From: Sulfuricurvum sp.
Lineage (GTDB): Bacteria > Campylobacterota > Campylobacteria > Campylobacterales > Sulfurimonadaceae
DNA: 64,000 nt
Assembly: GCA_024637295.1 (NCBI GenBank)
Contig: JAGXFL010000006.1
Location: forward strand, 124,001-188,000
Reading direction: 5' to 3'
The notes beneath the pieces are model-generated. The model was not told the DNA's origin and did not search any database. It worked only from the letters and a program-made list of their open reading frames with translations. The translations under genes were made by a program, and so were the position numbers. Below, one piece after another: positions 51,232 through 57,751 of the stretch. Position 1 is the stretch's first letter, and the number at the start of each line of letters is the position of its first letter.

Positions 51232-52908
51232 ATGAAACTACTTTTTATCCTATTTTCTTTTATATTTGTGTTACATTCAGCAGCTTCAGAAAAGACTCTT
51301 GATCTTTCAATACCTAATAAACAAATCGGGAATGCATTATCGGTGTATGAAGATAAGAGCGGTCAACTCGATTTCGCTCAAATTGAACAGCTCCCTTCGG
51401 ATCTCTTTATTCCTCTGGACCATGCTGTTGATGGGCATCTTTTTACAACTTCTGCTTTTTGGTATCGCTTTGAGGTAAACAACAGTGAAAAACTCCCTGT
51501 TGATCGTTTGATTGTTATGGAGATACCTTGGATTAATTCCATCGACATTACGGTACTGCACAATAATGTTTTAATCTCAACGATGAGTGGAGGGAATAAC
51601 TACCCTTATCATCAAAGAGCCGTAGAGGATCATTTTCCGAACTTTAAACACTCCTTTTTACCGGGTGTTTCGACGGTCTATATCAAAGTAATGACACAAG
51701 ACCCGTTTATCGTTCCGATTTCCATTGTCGATCGAGAAACATTTTTGTCAGATAAAGCAGAAGCTTCAAGTTATACAGGGTTTATCTATGGGTTTCTTGT
51801 CTCAATATTGCTGTACAATTTATTCTTGTATTTCAGTATCAAAACCCGTTATTACGCTTTGTATGTTCTTTATGTGGGCAGTTTTATACTGGCGAATATG
51901 GCTTATAACGGATTTACCTTCAAACTCTTTTTTGCTGATTATCCCCAACTCCAAAACTGGGCGCAGTCGACAACGATATTTTTATTCTCTATTTGTGGGC
52001 TATTGTTTACGCAGTCGTTTTTAAATTTAAAAGAACATTCCCCTTCACTCAATCGAATAACACAATTTTTTATACTGTTTTTTGTCGTGATGATGTTATC
52101 AACGGCTATTGCCGGATACCATTACCACGTTATGTTCTCTATTGGTTTATCGGTAGTTTTCAGTTTTTATGTTTTAGGAATTGCCATTTATTCACTGCTC
52201 ATAGGCAATCGTTCTGCAAAGTTTTTTCTTTTTGGGACAATGTCCAGTTTGATAGGAACATCCGTTACGGCATTAACCGTCATGGCACTTGTCCCGTATA
52301 CGGATATCGGGTTTAAAGCGCTTGATTATGGGATGGTCATGGATGCGATATTACTATCATTAGCGCTTGCTGATCGTGTTCGCATTACCAATGAAGAAAA
52401 AGCAATAGCTCAAAGAGAAGCAAAAACGGATATGTTGACAGGGTTATTGAACCGAAGAGCGTACTACGAAATTTGTACGAGAGAAATAGAGCTGGCACAT
52501 GAATACGGAACAAATCTCAGTGTGATTATGTTTGACATCGATCATTTTAAAAACATTAATGACGTGTATGGACATGCCGCAGGGGATAAAGTACTTCAAT
52601 ACTTTGCGGTTGTTTTAAAGCATGAATTACGTGAAAGTGACTATGTATTTCGTGTAGGAGGCGAAGAGTTTTTAGTTCTTATGCCCTATACGAAGAGTGA
52701 GGATGCTGTTTTGTTTGCATCACGGATTCGGGCTGAAGTAGACGATGTGCAAATTAATGTTGACGATAATGATATCGTATTTACTGTGAGTGGCGGTGTG
52801 GCTGAATATAAGATGGAAGATGGAAAATACATTCATGCAGTTGAGAGAAGAGCCGATGAGGCACTGTACAGAGCTAAATGGGCAGGACGAAACAACATAT
52901 CCCGTTAG
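51232..52908 (+). CDS. Diguanylate cyclase with 7TMR-DISM sensor
   Basis: A 558-residue membrane sensor. After a signal peptide (LFILFSFIFVLHSAAS) comes a periplasmic 7TMR-DISM extracellular domain (to about 175), then about seven transmembrane helices (about 178-385) and a C-terminal GGDEF domain. The active-site motif is VGGEEF, and an inhibitory RxxD site (RESD) lies five residues before it, so it is likely an active, feedback-inhibited cyclase making c-di-GMP. It starts 31 bp after the VWA-2 gene and may be in that transcript, but separate function is equally likely. Confidence 0.9.
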   Translation: MKLLFILFSFIFVLHSAASEKTLDLSIPNKQIGNALSVYEDKSGQLDFAQIEQLPSDLFIPLDHAVDGHLFTTSAFWYRFEVNNSEKLPVDRLIVMEIPWINSIDITVLHNNVLISTMSGGNNYPYHQRAVEDHFPNFKHSFLPGVSTVYIKVMTQDPFIVPISIVDRETFLSDKAEASSYTGFIYGFLVSILLYNLFLYFSIKTRYYALYVLYVGSFILANMAYNGFTFKLFFADYPQLQNWAQSTTIFLFSICGLLFTQSFLNLKEHSPSLNRITQFFILFFVVMMLSTAIAGYHYHVMFSIGLSVVFSFYVLGIAIYSLLIGNRSAKFFLFGTMSSLIGTSVTALTVMALVPYTDIGFKALDYGMVMDAILLSLALADRVRITNEEKAIAQREAKTDMLTGLLNRRAYYEICTREIELAHEYGTNLSVIMFDIDHFKNINDVYGHAAGDKVLQYFAVVLKHELRESDYVFRVGGEEFLVLMPYTKSEDAVLFASRIRAEVDDVQINVDDNDIVFTVSGGVAEYKMEDGKYIHAVERRADEALYRAKWAGRNNISR

Positions 52909-52915
52909 AGAACTG

Positions 52916-53143
52916 TTAAAGATGGTCGCTATAGTCGCAGGAGCCATCTAGTTCGATCATCTCTTGAGCGGTTTTTTTAAGATCCTCTACATAGTCTGAC
53001 AATAGGGAACTTTTGACACCGCACTCTTGTGCAATACGGAGAATCTCATCTGAACCTATGTCCGGATTACGAAGGCGTTTAAACTGATCTTCGTCCAAAG
53101 TGACACAAACTGTCTCTTGATCAGAACATAGAGTGAGTTTCAT
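52916..53143 (-). CDS. Unrecognised 75-residue acidic protein
   Basis: A 75-residue acidic protein with LTLCSDQETVCVTLDEDQF at the start and ECGVKSSLLSDYVEDLKK in the middle. Three cysteines plus one more near the C-terminus do not form a known cluster motif. It overlaps the next gene by 4 bp (ATGA), so it is the last gene of the minus-strand operon 54853-52916. No family is recognised, and the role is inferred only from its nif-type promoter and neighbours. Confidence 0.6.
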   Translation of the reverse strand: MKLTLCSDQETVCVTLDEDQFKRLRNPDIGSDEILRIAQECGVKSSLLSDYVEDLKKTAQEMIELDGSCDYSDHL

Positions 53144-53625
53144 CCCTCTAGGCTCTGTAGTGCTTCATTGATTTGGGCAAGTGCCAGTGTTTTGGCATTT
53201 TCAACCTCTTTGTTATCCCACCAGTATTCCAAAACAGCATGCTCGATCTGCTCGATTTGTTCCATACGCAAGTTGGCGAAGACCTCATAAGAGCTGATCT
53301 CGTCTTTGCTAACCCCTTTGGATTTTGCAAGTGCATCCAGTGTTTCAATAATACTCTCTTCAAGCGGTTTTGGAGATATTTCCAAGCGTGCGTGATCGAT
53401 CCATGCGCTGATCTCATCTTCGAGATAGTCATGACCCCAAACCTGATAGCACAGTATTCGGTTAGCACTGTAAACCATTTTATGATCTTCGGTCATTACG
53501 TCTGTAGTCTTGACGACACCATCATATAAATAGACTTCGATACGTTCATTTTCACGTAATGTACAGGCACGTTCAAATGCTATTTTTGCGTGTTTTAAGA
53601 GTTCGCTTCGTTGGTTTTCATTCAT
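53140..53625 (-). CDS. Unrecognised 161-residue protein in MoxR-2-linked operon
   Basis: A 161-residue soluble helical protein. It shows FERACTLRENERIEVYLYDG, YSANRILCYQVWGHDYLEDE and EISAWIDHARLEISPKPLEES, but no recognised domain. No membrane segment or signal. The ribosome site CAAGGAGAATATC precedes ATG 53625. It is 16 bp below the helical-partner gene, so they are co-transcribed. The antisense frame at the same locus is a shadow. Confidence 0.62.
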   Translation of the reverse strand: MNENQRSELLKHAKIAFERACTLRENERIEVYLYDGVVKTTDVMTEDHKMVYSANRILCYQVWGHDYLEDEISAWIDHARLEISPKPLEESIIETLDALAKSKGVSKDEISSYEVFANLRMEQIEQIEHAVLEYWWDNKEVENAKTLALAQINEALQSLEG

Positions 53626-53641
53626 GATATTCTCCTTGGGT

Positions 53642-54241
53642 TTAATTCATATACGGTATATCGAGATGGGAGTCTCGGTCAAGTGTTTCGTAAGCGTATG
53701 TACCTACTTCGTGTATCGAGTTGATTTTTTTATCCAACACAATACGTTGTAATGGATGTAAAGGTGTCTCACTGATGAGACGCTTTATCGTATTACGGTA
53801 GTGCATCGTTATGATCGGATGCCATAGGTGCTGGTTGTCTTGGACTTGATCCATAAAACTTTGCAAAGCATCCCGATCATCACTCTCTATTTTTGGCAGT
53901 TTGCGCATCACATTTCGGACAAACTGCTTGGTAAAATAGGGTTCACCCATTTTCAAAAGCTCCGATGCGGCATCGATATTGGCCGTGTTTTCACTGTAGC
54001 TGTAGGCATAACGAAAGTGTTCACACACCGCTTCGATATACTTGGGATAATGTTCTAAGACCATGACCAGATGGGTTAAGTCCTGATCGATCAAAACCTG
54101 AAAAAGGGTGATCGTGTTTTTACCCATGCTTGCCCAATGCGGTTCACCGCTTTTGACGGTGTCTTTTTCCAATATACGACGGTATTGCTCGATTTCAGTA
54201 ATGTCATGGAGCAGTCGACCCGAATCTGAAAAAGTGCTCAT
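53642..54241 (-). CDS. Helical partner protein of MoxR/VWA module, copy 2
   Basis: A 199-residue helical protein, paralogue of 37009-37764. It shares LFQVLIDQDLTHLVMVLEHYPKY with the first copy's LFRALVDNDFTELLAVLE and the signature PLHPLQRIVLDKK. It is about 50 residues shorter at the N-terminus. It lies 2.4 kb from the VWA-2 gene but on the opposite strand, so the second module is split into two divergent operons. No catalytic motif is visible. A scaffold or adaptor role with the VWA protein is inferred. Confidence 0.72.
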   Translation of the reverse strand: MSTFSDSGRLLHDITEIEQYRRILEKDTVKSGEPHWASMGKNTITLFQVLIDQDLTHLVMVLEHYPKYIEAVCEHFRYAYSYSENTANIDAASELLKMGEPYFTKQFVRNVMRKLPKIESDDRDALQSFMDQVQDNQHLWHPIITMHYRNTIKRLISETPLHPLQRIVLDKKINSIHEVGTYAYETLDRDSHLDIPYMN

Positions 54242-54465
54242 AAAGCTCTTGCTAAACCGTTATGATAATCCCAAAGTCGTTTATAGTGACTATCCAACTC
54301 TGAGAGAGTCGAATCAACGGTCATAAGTTCATTGGTATGCTCAAAACGACTTGAGTTTTTCTCATACCATTGTTCCATTTGTTTTTTCAACAGGTCACGT
54401 TTTGCAAATGTTTCAGCAATAAGACGACGTATCTCATTCATCTCTGATGTAATGACTTCATTCAT
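54238..54465 (-). CDS. Small coiled-coil protein
   Basis: A 75-residue protein when started at 54465, where ATGAATGA overlaps the upstream stop by 8 bp; a longer start at 54495 is possible. The sequence RRLIAETFAKRDLLKKQMEQ is a charged amphipathic helix suggesting a short coiled coil. It overlaps the helical-partner gene by 4 bp. No family recognised. Confidence 0.55.
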   Translation of the reverse strand: MNEVITSEMNEIRRLIAETFAKRDLLKKQMEQWYEKNSSRFEHTNELMTVDSTLSELDSHYKRLWDYHNGLARAL

Positions 54466-54853
54466 GGGTACACCCACACTCACATGCTCCGCCATTGGTG
54501 CCTGGATCTAGATATAAATCTGCGTTTTCGGGCGTTACTTGTACGAGAGATTCTGAGATAGCATAATGAATGGCATTTTCAAGCGGAAGGGTCTCTTTTC
54601 CCAACCAATACACATTCATCCCGCCGTTCATCATTGCGTAAAACGGGCCATCACCTAAAAAGCCGTACACAGCTGATTTGGCACCTTTTTTGAGTAAGAA
54701 ATCTGCCGTTTTTATACCGTTTCCGCACCCTTCGTTTTCGACGATGATATGGGAATCGGTTAACGGATTGACAAGGGCAAAATATTTGGCATTTCCAAAC
54801 AGTTTTGTACTCATGGTATTCATTGTATTTGATTCTACAGGGATCGCAATCAT
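54458..54853 (-). CDS. NifX/NifB-family cofactor-binding protein with Cys tail
   Basis: A 131-residue protein of the dinitrogenase iron-molybdenum cofactor (DiNase/NifX) family. The fold markers are TKLFGNAKYFALVNP, GNGIKTADFLLKKGAKSAVYG and the end LYLDPGTNGGACECGC. A C-x-C-x-C group of cysteines in the C-terminal tail with a final His (GCTHE) could ligate a metal. It is the first gene of the minus-strand operon and has a nif-type promoter (54886-54901). Binding of an Fe-Mo or Fe-S precursor is inferred by family. Confidence 0.82.
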   Translation of the reverse strand: MIAIPVESNTMNTMSTKLFGNAKYFALVNPLTDSHIIVENEGCGNGIKTADFLLKKGAKSAVYGFLGDGPFYAMMNGGMNVYWLGKETLPLENAIHYAISESLVQVTPENADLYLDPGTNGGACECGCTHE

Positions 54854-54885
54854 GCTTGTCCTTTCATGGTCATTTTTGAGTCAAA

Positions 54886-54901
54886 TGCATTTTTTATTCT
54901 T
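54886..54901 (-). promoter_or_regulatory. Sigma-54-like promoter, minus-strand operon
   Basis: On the minus strand AAGAAT-AAAAA-ATGCA, 33 bp from the 54853 start. It sits back to back with a plus-strand site whose first base is 6 bp away (54907). Confidence 0.55.
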
Positions 54902-54906
54902 CATCT

Positions 54907-54922
54907 TAGAATGACAATTGCA
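54907..54922 (+). promoter_or_regulatory. Sigma-54-like promoter of Sel1-NifU operon
   Basis: TAGAAT-GACAA-TTGCA, 39 bp before ATG 54961. It has the same first block as the sites before the peroxidase (29571) and Cache-CheW (57695) genes. Confidence 0.65.
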
Positions 54923-54960
54923 GATACCAATAGAAATGAACCGGATTAGGAGATAGAGCA

Positions 54961-55689
54961 ATGGAAGAAGAGTCATTGATGCAACAAGCGATTAAAGCAT
55001 ACGATGTAAAAGACTTTATGAGCGCCAAAAATATCTGGGAATCTCTAAGTGATTCAAATGCGAATGCTATGGTCAATCTGGGAAGTATGTATGTCAAGGG
55101 ATTTGGGATGGCGAAGAACATCTATAAAGCGTATGAACTTTTTGATAAAGCGGCATCTCTAGGACATGAAACAGCAGCCTATTATCTAGGCGGAATGTAT
55201 GAAAACGGAATCGGTGTCAGTGCAAATGCTGCAGATGCTATTCGTCATTATACGGTTGCCGCACAAGCGGGTATGTCGACAGCACAACTCAAACTGGGGA
55301 TACTTCTTCGTAATGACAATGTCAAAGAGTCTATGAAATGGATGATACAAGCGGCACATGCCGGAGAAGCGCAAGCACACTCTCTATTGACGTACGTCAG
55401 CAACCAAACGTCAGCTTCTGACATAAATGTCGCATTTCGTACTATGGACGATACGCAGCAACTCGCAGTCGTCACATCCGTCATCAGTGACAATTTGGGT
55501 CCAATACTGGCCAGTGACGGCGGCGGAGTCGAATTGGTCCATTACGTTAGCGGTGAGACACCTGAGATATGGCTGCGTTATTTGGGTGCGTGTTCAGGAT
55601 GCCATCTTGGACCTACGACAACGGCGGGGATGATCTTGGAGCAGTTTGAAAATGTGATTGATAAAAGAATAATTATTTATCTATGGTAA
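54961..55689 (+). CDS. Sel1-repeat protein fused to NifU C-terminal domain
   Basis: A 242-residue fusion. Residues about 15-150 are Sel1/TPR-like repeats (ANAMVNLGSMYVKGFGMAKN, ETAAYYLGGMYENGIGVSAN and AQLKLGILLRN). Residues about 170-242 are an Nfu/NifU-C domain: LGPILASDGGGVELVHYVSG and GACSGCHLGPTTT, with the CxxC (C-S-G-C) that binds [4Fe-4S] clusters. I know of no standard nif protein with this architecture. It could guide cluster delivery through the repeats. It heads the 54961-57665 operon. ATG 54961 follows GGAGATAGAGCA. Confidence 0.8.
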   Translation: MEEESLMQQAIKAYDVKDFMSAKNIWESLSDSNANAMVNLGSMYVKGFGMAKNIYKAYELFDKAASLGHETAAYYLGGMYENGIGVSANAADAIRHYTVAAQAGMSTAQLKLGILLRNDNVKESMKWMIQAAHAGEAQAHSLLTYVSNQTSASDINVAFRTMDDTQQLAVVTSVISDNLGPILASDGGGVELVHYVSGETPEIWLRYLGACSGCHLGPTTTAGMILEQFENVIDKRIIIYLW

Positions 55690-55698
55690 GGAGATGAT

Positions 55699-56145
55699 AT
55701 GAATGCTTTTGCCGCACGGGTCGAATCGATAAAAAGTGATGAGTTTTTTAGCTGTATTACGATACGGGCAAAAGACAAACTGTTCAAACTTCTAAAAACA
55801 AAAGCACCTCATTGGCTCAAGATCGGTGATGAAGTAGAGTGTCATATCCAAGAAGCGGCCATCTCGATTTGCAAAGGTGCAAAAGAGGGGAGTGTTTCGA
55901 TCGAGAATCATCTCCAAGGCGAACTGCGACATTTTCGTAAGGGTGTGGTATTGAGTGAAGTGAGTGTCGATACACCGTGCGGTGTGATGAACTCACTTAT
56001 CACGACAGATGCGTTTGAGCGGATGGAATTGTGCGACGGATGCGAGGTGACTTTACTGCTAAAAGCGGTGGATATCAAACTGGTTCCGGTATTGGATCCA
56101 AGCTCGTATGAAAAATGCAAAGACAAATTATACAAAATTAATTAA
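55699..56145 (+). CDS. Di-TOBE (Mop-type) molybdate-binding protein
   Basis: A 148-residue protein with two TOBE/Mop half-domains. The first has FFSCITIRAKDKLFKLL and WLKIGDEVECHIQE; the second NHLQGELRHFRKGVVLSEVSV, then MNSLITTDAFERMELCDGCEV and LLLKAVDIKLVPVLD, the family's Mo-binding strand. Stand-alone di-Mop proteins store or buffer molybdate. Location between Sel1-NifU and the ferredoxins, with a nif-type promoter 0.8 kb upstream, supports molybdenum supply for FeMo-co. The neighbouring GGAGATGATA site is good. Confidence 0.82.
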   Translation: MNAFAARVESIKSDEFFSCITIRAKDKLFKLLKTKAPHWLKIGDEVECHIQEAAISICKGAKEGSVSIENHLQGELRHFRKGVVLSEVSVDTPCGVMNSLITTDAFERMELCDGCEVTLLLKAVDIKLVPVLDPSSYEKCKDKLYKIN

Positions 56146-56156
56146 GGAGTTTTATT

Positions 56157-56531
56157 ATGGCAGTAATGATTACAGACTTATGTATCAATTGTGATGCATG
56201 TATCGATGATTGTCCAGTAGGTGCAATAGCAGGTGTGGATGATTCCCCTCGCGGTGATTGGGAATATACGTATGTAAAGCCTGAAAAATGTATTGAGTGT
56301 GTCGGTCACGCTGAGACACCGGCATGTGCTGCGGCATGTCCTACTGAAGGTTGTATTGTTTGGGATATGCCTTATACGGCTGAACATAATGATTATTATG
56401 TCAACAGCAGTGATTATGTCATCAGCTCTAGCAAAAAACGGGGTCTATTGTCTCCTGAAGTGGCACCGCAAACATTTAGAGATGATATCTCTGATGAGAT
56501 GCGCCAAGCCAGAGAAGCTGTAGCGGTATAA
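56157..56531 (+). CDS. 2[4Fe-4S] ferredoxin, first copy
   Basis: A 124-residue ferredoxin with two clusters of cysteines: CINCDACIDDCPVGAI (C-x2-C-x2-C-x3-C-P) and CIECVGHAETPACAAACP (C-x2-C-x8-C-x3-C-P). A further Cys in TEGCIVW lies just beyond. It resembles nif-associated FdxN-type ferredoxins. It could donate electrons to the Fe protein or to NifB. A C-terminal ~45-residue tail follows the cluster domain. ATG 56157 follows AAGGAGTTTTATT. Paralogue at 56926. Confidence 0.92.
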   Translation: MAVMITDLCINCDACIDDCPVGAIAGVDDSPRGDWEYTYVKPEKCIECVGHAETPACAAACPTEGCIVWDMPYTAEHNDYYVNSSDYVISSSKKRGLLSPEVAPQTFRDDISDEMRQAREAVAV

Positions 56532-56542
56532 AAGGATTTACG

Positions 56543-56935
56543 ATGCTTATTGCGTTTGCTTCATCAGACGGGGTTCATGTAAATGAGCATTTCGGGTGGT
56601 CAAAAAGTTTTGATCTCTATCGTGTCACGGACACTAATGCCGAGTTTGTCAAAACACTCGACAGTTCACAAGATGCGATCGAGGACGAACACGAAAAATT
56701 GGCCTATAAGATCGGAACTGTCATCGAAGCAGACATCATGTACTGCTCTCAAATCGGTCCTACCGCTTCCAAAATGGTTCTCGCCTCTAAGATCTATCCT
56801 ATGCGTGCAGCAGAGAATGAGCGAATTGATGAAGCAATCGTGAAGCTTCAAGAGTTGTTACTGGGCAATCCACCGCCGTGGTTATTGCGCATCGTACACA
56901 CTACAAAAGATAAGGAAATACAACAATGTCAGTAA
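56543..56935 (+). CDS. NifX-like protein, second paralogue
   Basis: A 130-residue NifX/NifB-family protein between two ferredoxin genes. It shares with NifX (17953) the strand AFASSDGVHVNEHFG and the C-terminal GNPPPWLLRI. It lacks the C-terminal Cys tail of the third member (54458). NifX-like proteins bind NifB-co or related Fe-S clusters, so it may move a cofactor precursor in a ferredoxin-linked step. It overlaps the next gene by 10 bp. Confidence 0.85.
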   Translation: MLIAFASSDGVHVNEHFGWSKSFDLYRVTDTNAEFVKTLDSSQDAIEDEHEKLAYKIGTVIEADIMYCSQIGPTASKMVLASKIYPMRAAENERIDEAIVKLQELLLGNPPPWLLRIVHTTKDKEIQQCQ

Positions 56936-57321
56936 TTATCGATGATACGTGCATCACGTGTGATGCCTGTTTGCAGCAATGTCCCGTCAATGCGATTGTA
57001 GATGATAGTGAAAACCCTATGGGAAATAGCCGCTATTATGTCCAACCTGAAAAGTGTATCGAGTGTGTCGGTGTCTACGATGATCCACAATGTGCGGCAA
57101 TATGTCCTAGTATCGGATGTATCACGTGGGATATGCCGTATACCAAAGAGTTTGATGCGCATTTCCTAAATACAGAGATGTATAAATTAGGGGAGAAAAA
57201 CGGCGTCCCTAAATCTCCTGCATTTAGAGAGAAAAAATATCGTAAAGATATCCCAAATGAAGATCGTGGTGTTGGCAAGATCGTTCAAGAAGAACCTGAA
57301 GATATGCAAGAAGTCGGATAA
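56926..57321 (+). CDS. 2[4Fe-4S] ferredoxin, second copy
   Basis: A 131-residue ferredoxin, paralogue of 56157. Cluster 1: CITCDACLQQCPVNAI; cluster 2: CIECVGVYDDPQCAAICP, with an extra Cys in SIGCITWDMPY. The shared WDMPYT and the C-terminal tail show that the two arose by duplication. It overlaps the NifX-like gene by 10 bp. The two copies may serve successive or partner-specific steps in the same operon. Confidence 0.92.
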   Translation: MSVIIDDTCITCDACLQQCPVNAIVDDSENPMGNSRYYVQPEKCIECVGVYDDPQCAAICPSIGCITWDMPYTKEFDAHFLNTEMYKLGEKNGVPKSPAFREKKYRKDIPNEDRGVGKIVQEEPEDMQEVG

Positions 57322-57323
57322 TT

Positions 57324-57665
57324 ATGAATCCATTCGTCGAGGTTGCTACTAAGCTAGATACCTTTGGACGTGATTGTGCCATAACGGTTGCATTGAAAAT
57401 TAGTGATGACAGTTGTAAAATGGACGAAGAACAGCGCGCTGTTTTTATCTCTCTTTACGACGCATTACCCGTGTATGATAGCGCTATCTTTGGTGATGGC
57501 ATACATGACTTGATTCTTGAAACTCGAAATACACCTAATGCCTCACTCTATGCACGTATTAAAAAAGAACGTGAGATGGCAATGGATATCATCACTCAAG
57601 AGAGAATGAAAGCATTTAAATCTTCGGTACGAACATCATTGCTCATCGCACAACACAAGCACTGA
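57324..57665 (+). CDS. Unrecognised 113-residue protein
   Basis: A 113-residue soluble, mainly helical protein without cysteine clusters (two Cys, in GRDCAI and DSCKM). The end RIKKEREMAMDIITQERMK is a basic amphipathic helix. No family recognised. It begins 2 bp after the second ferredoxin gene and is the last gene of the operon that starts at 54961. Involvement in the same pathway is inferred from this. Confidence 0.62.
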   Translation: MNPFVEVATKLDTFGRDCAITVALKISDDSCKMDEEQRAVFISLYDALPVYDSAIFGDGIHDLILETRNTPNASLYARIKKEREMAMDIITQERMKAFKSSVRTSLLIAQHKH

Positions 57666-57681
57666 AAACCCTACTATAATA

Positions 57682-57701
57682 TATTCTAATATATTAGAAT
57701 A
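57682..57701. repeat. 20-bp palindrome at promoter of Cache-CheW gene
   Basis: TATTCTAATA-TATTAGAATA, a perfect 20-bp palindrome. Its right half contains the TAGAAT block of the sigma-54-like promoter at 57695-57710. It could be an operator or, in RNA, a hairpin for the upstream operon; no T-run follows. Confidence 0.55.
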
Positions 57702-57710
57702 ATATATGCA
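57695..57710 (+). promoter_or_regulatory. Sigma-54-like promoter of Cache-CheW gene
   Basis: TAGAAT-AATAT-ATGCA, 42 bp before the ATG at 57752. The -12 block and spacer are identical to those of the rpoN site (AATAT-ATGCA). Confidence 0.6.
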
Positions 57711-57751
57711 TATTTTAATCCATTACCTATATTATTAACTGGGAGAGATGG

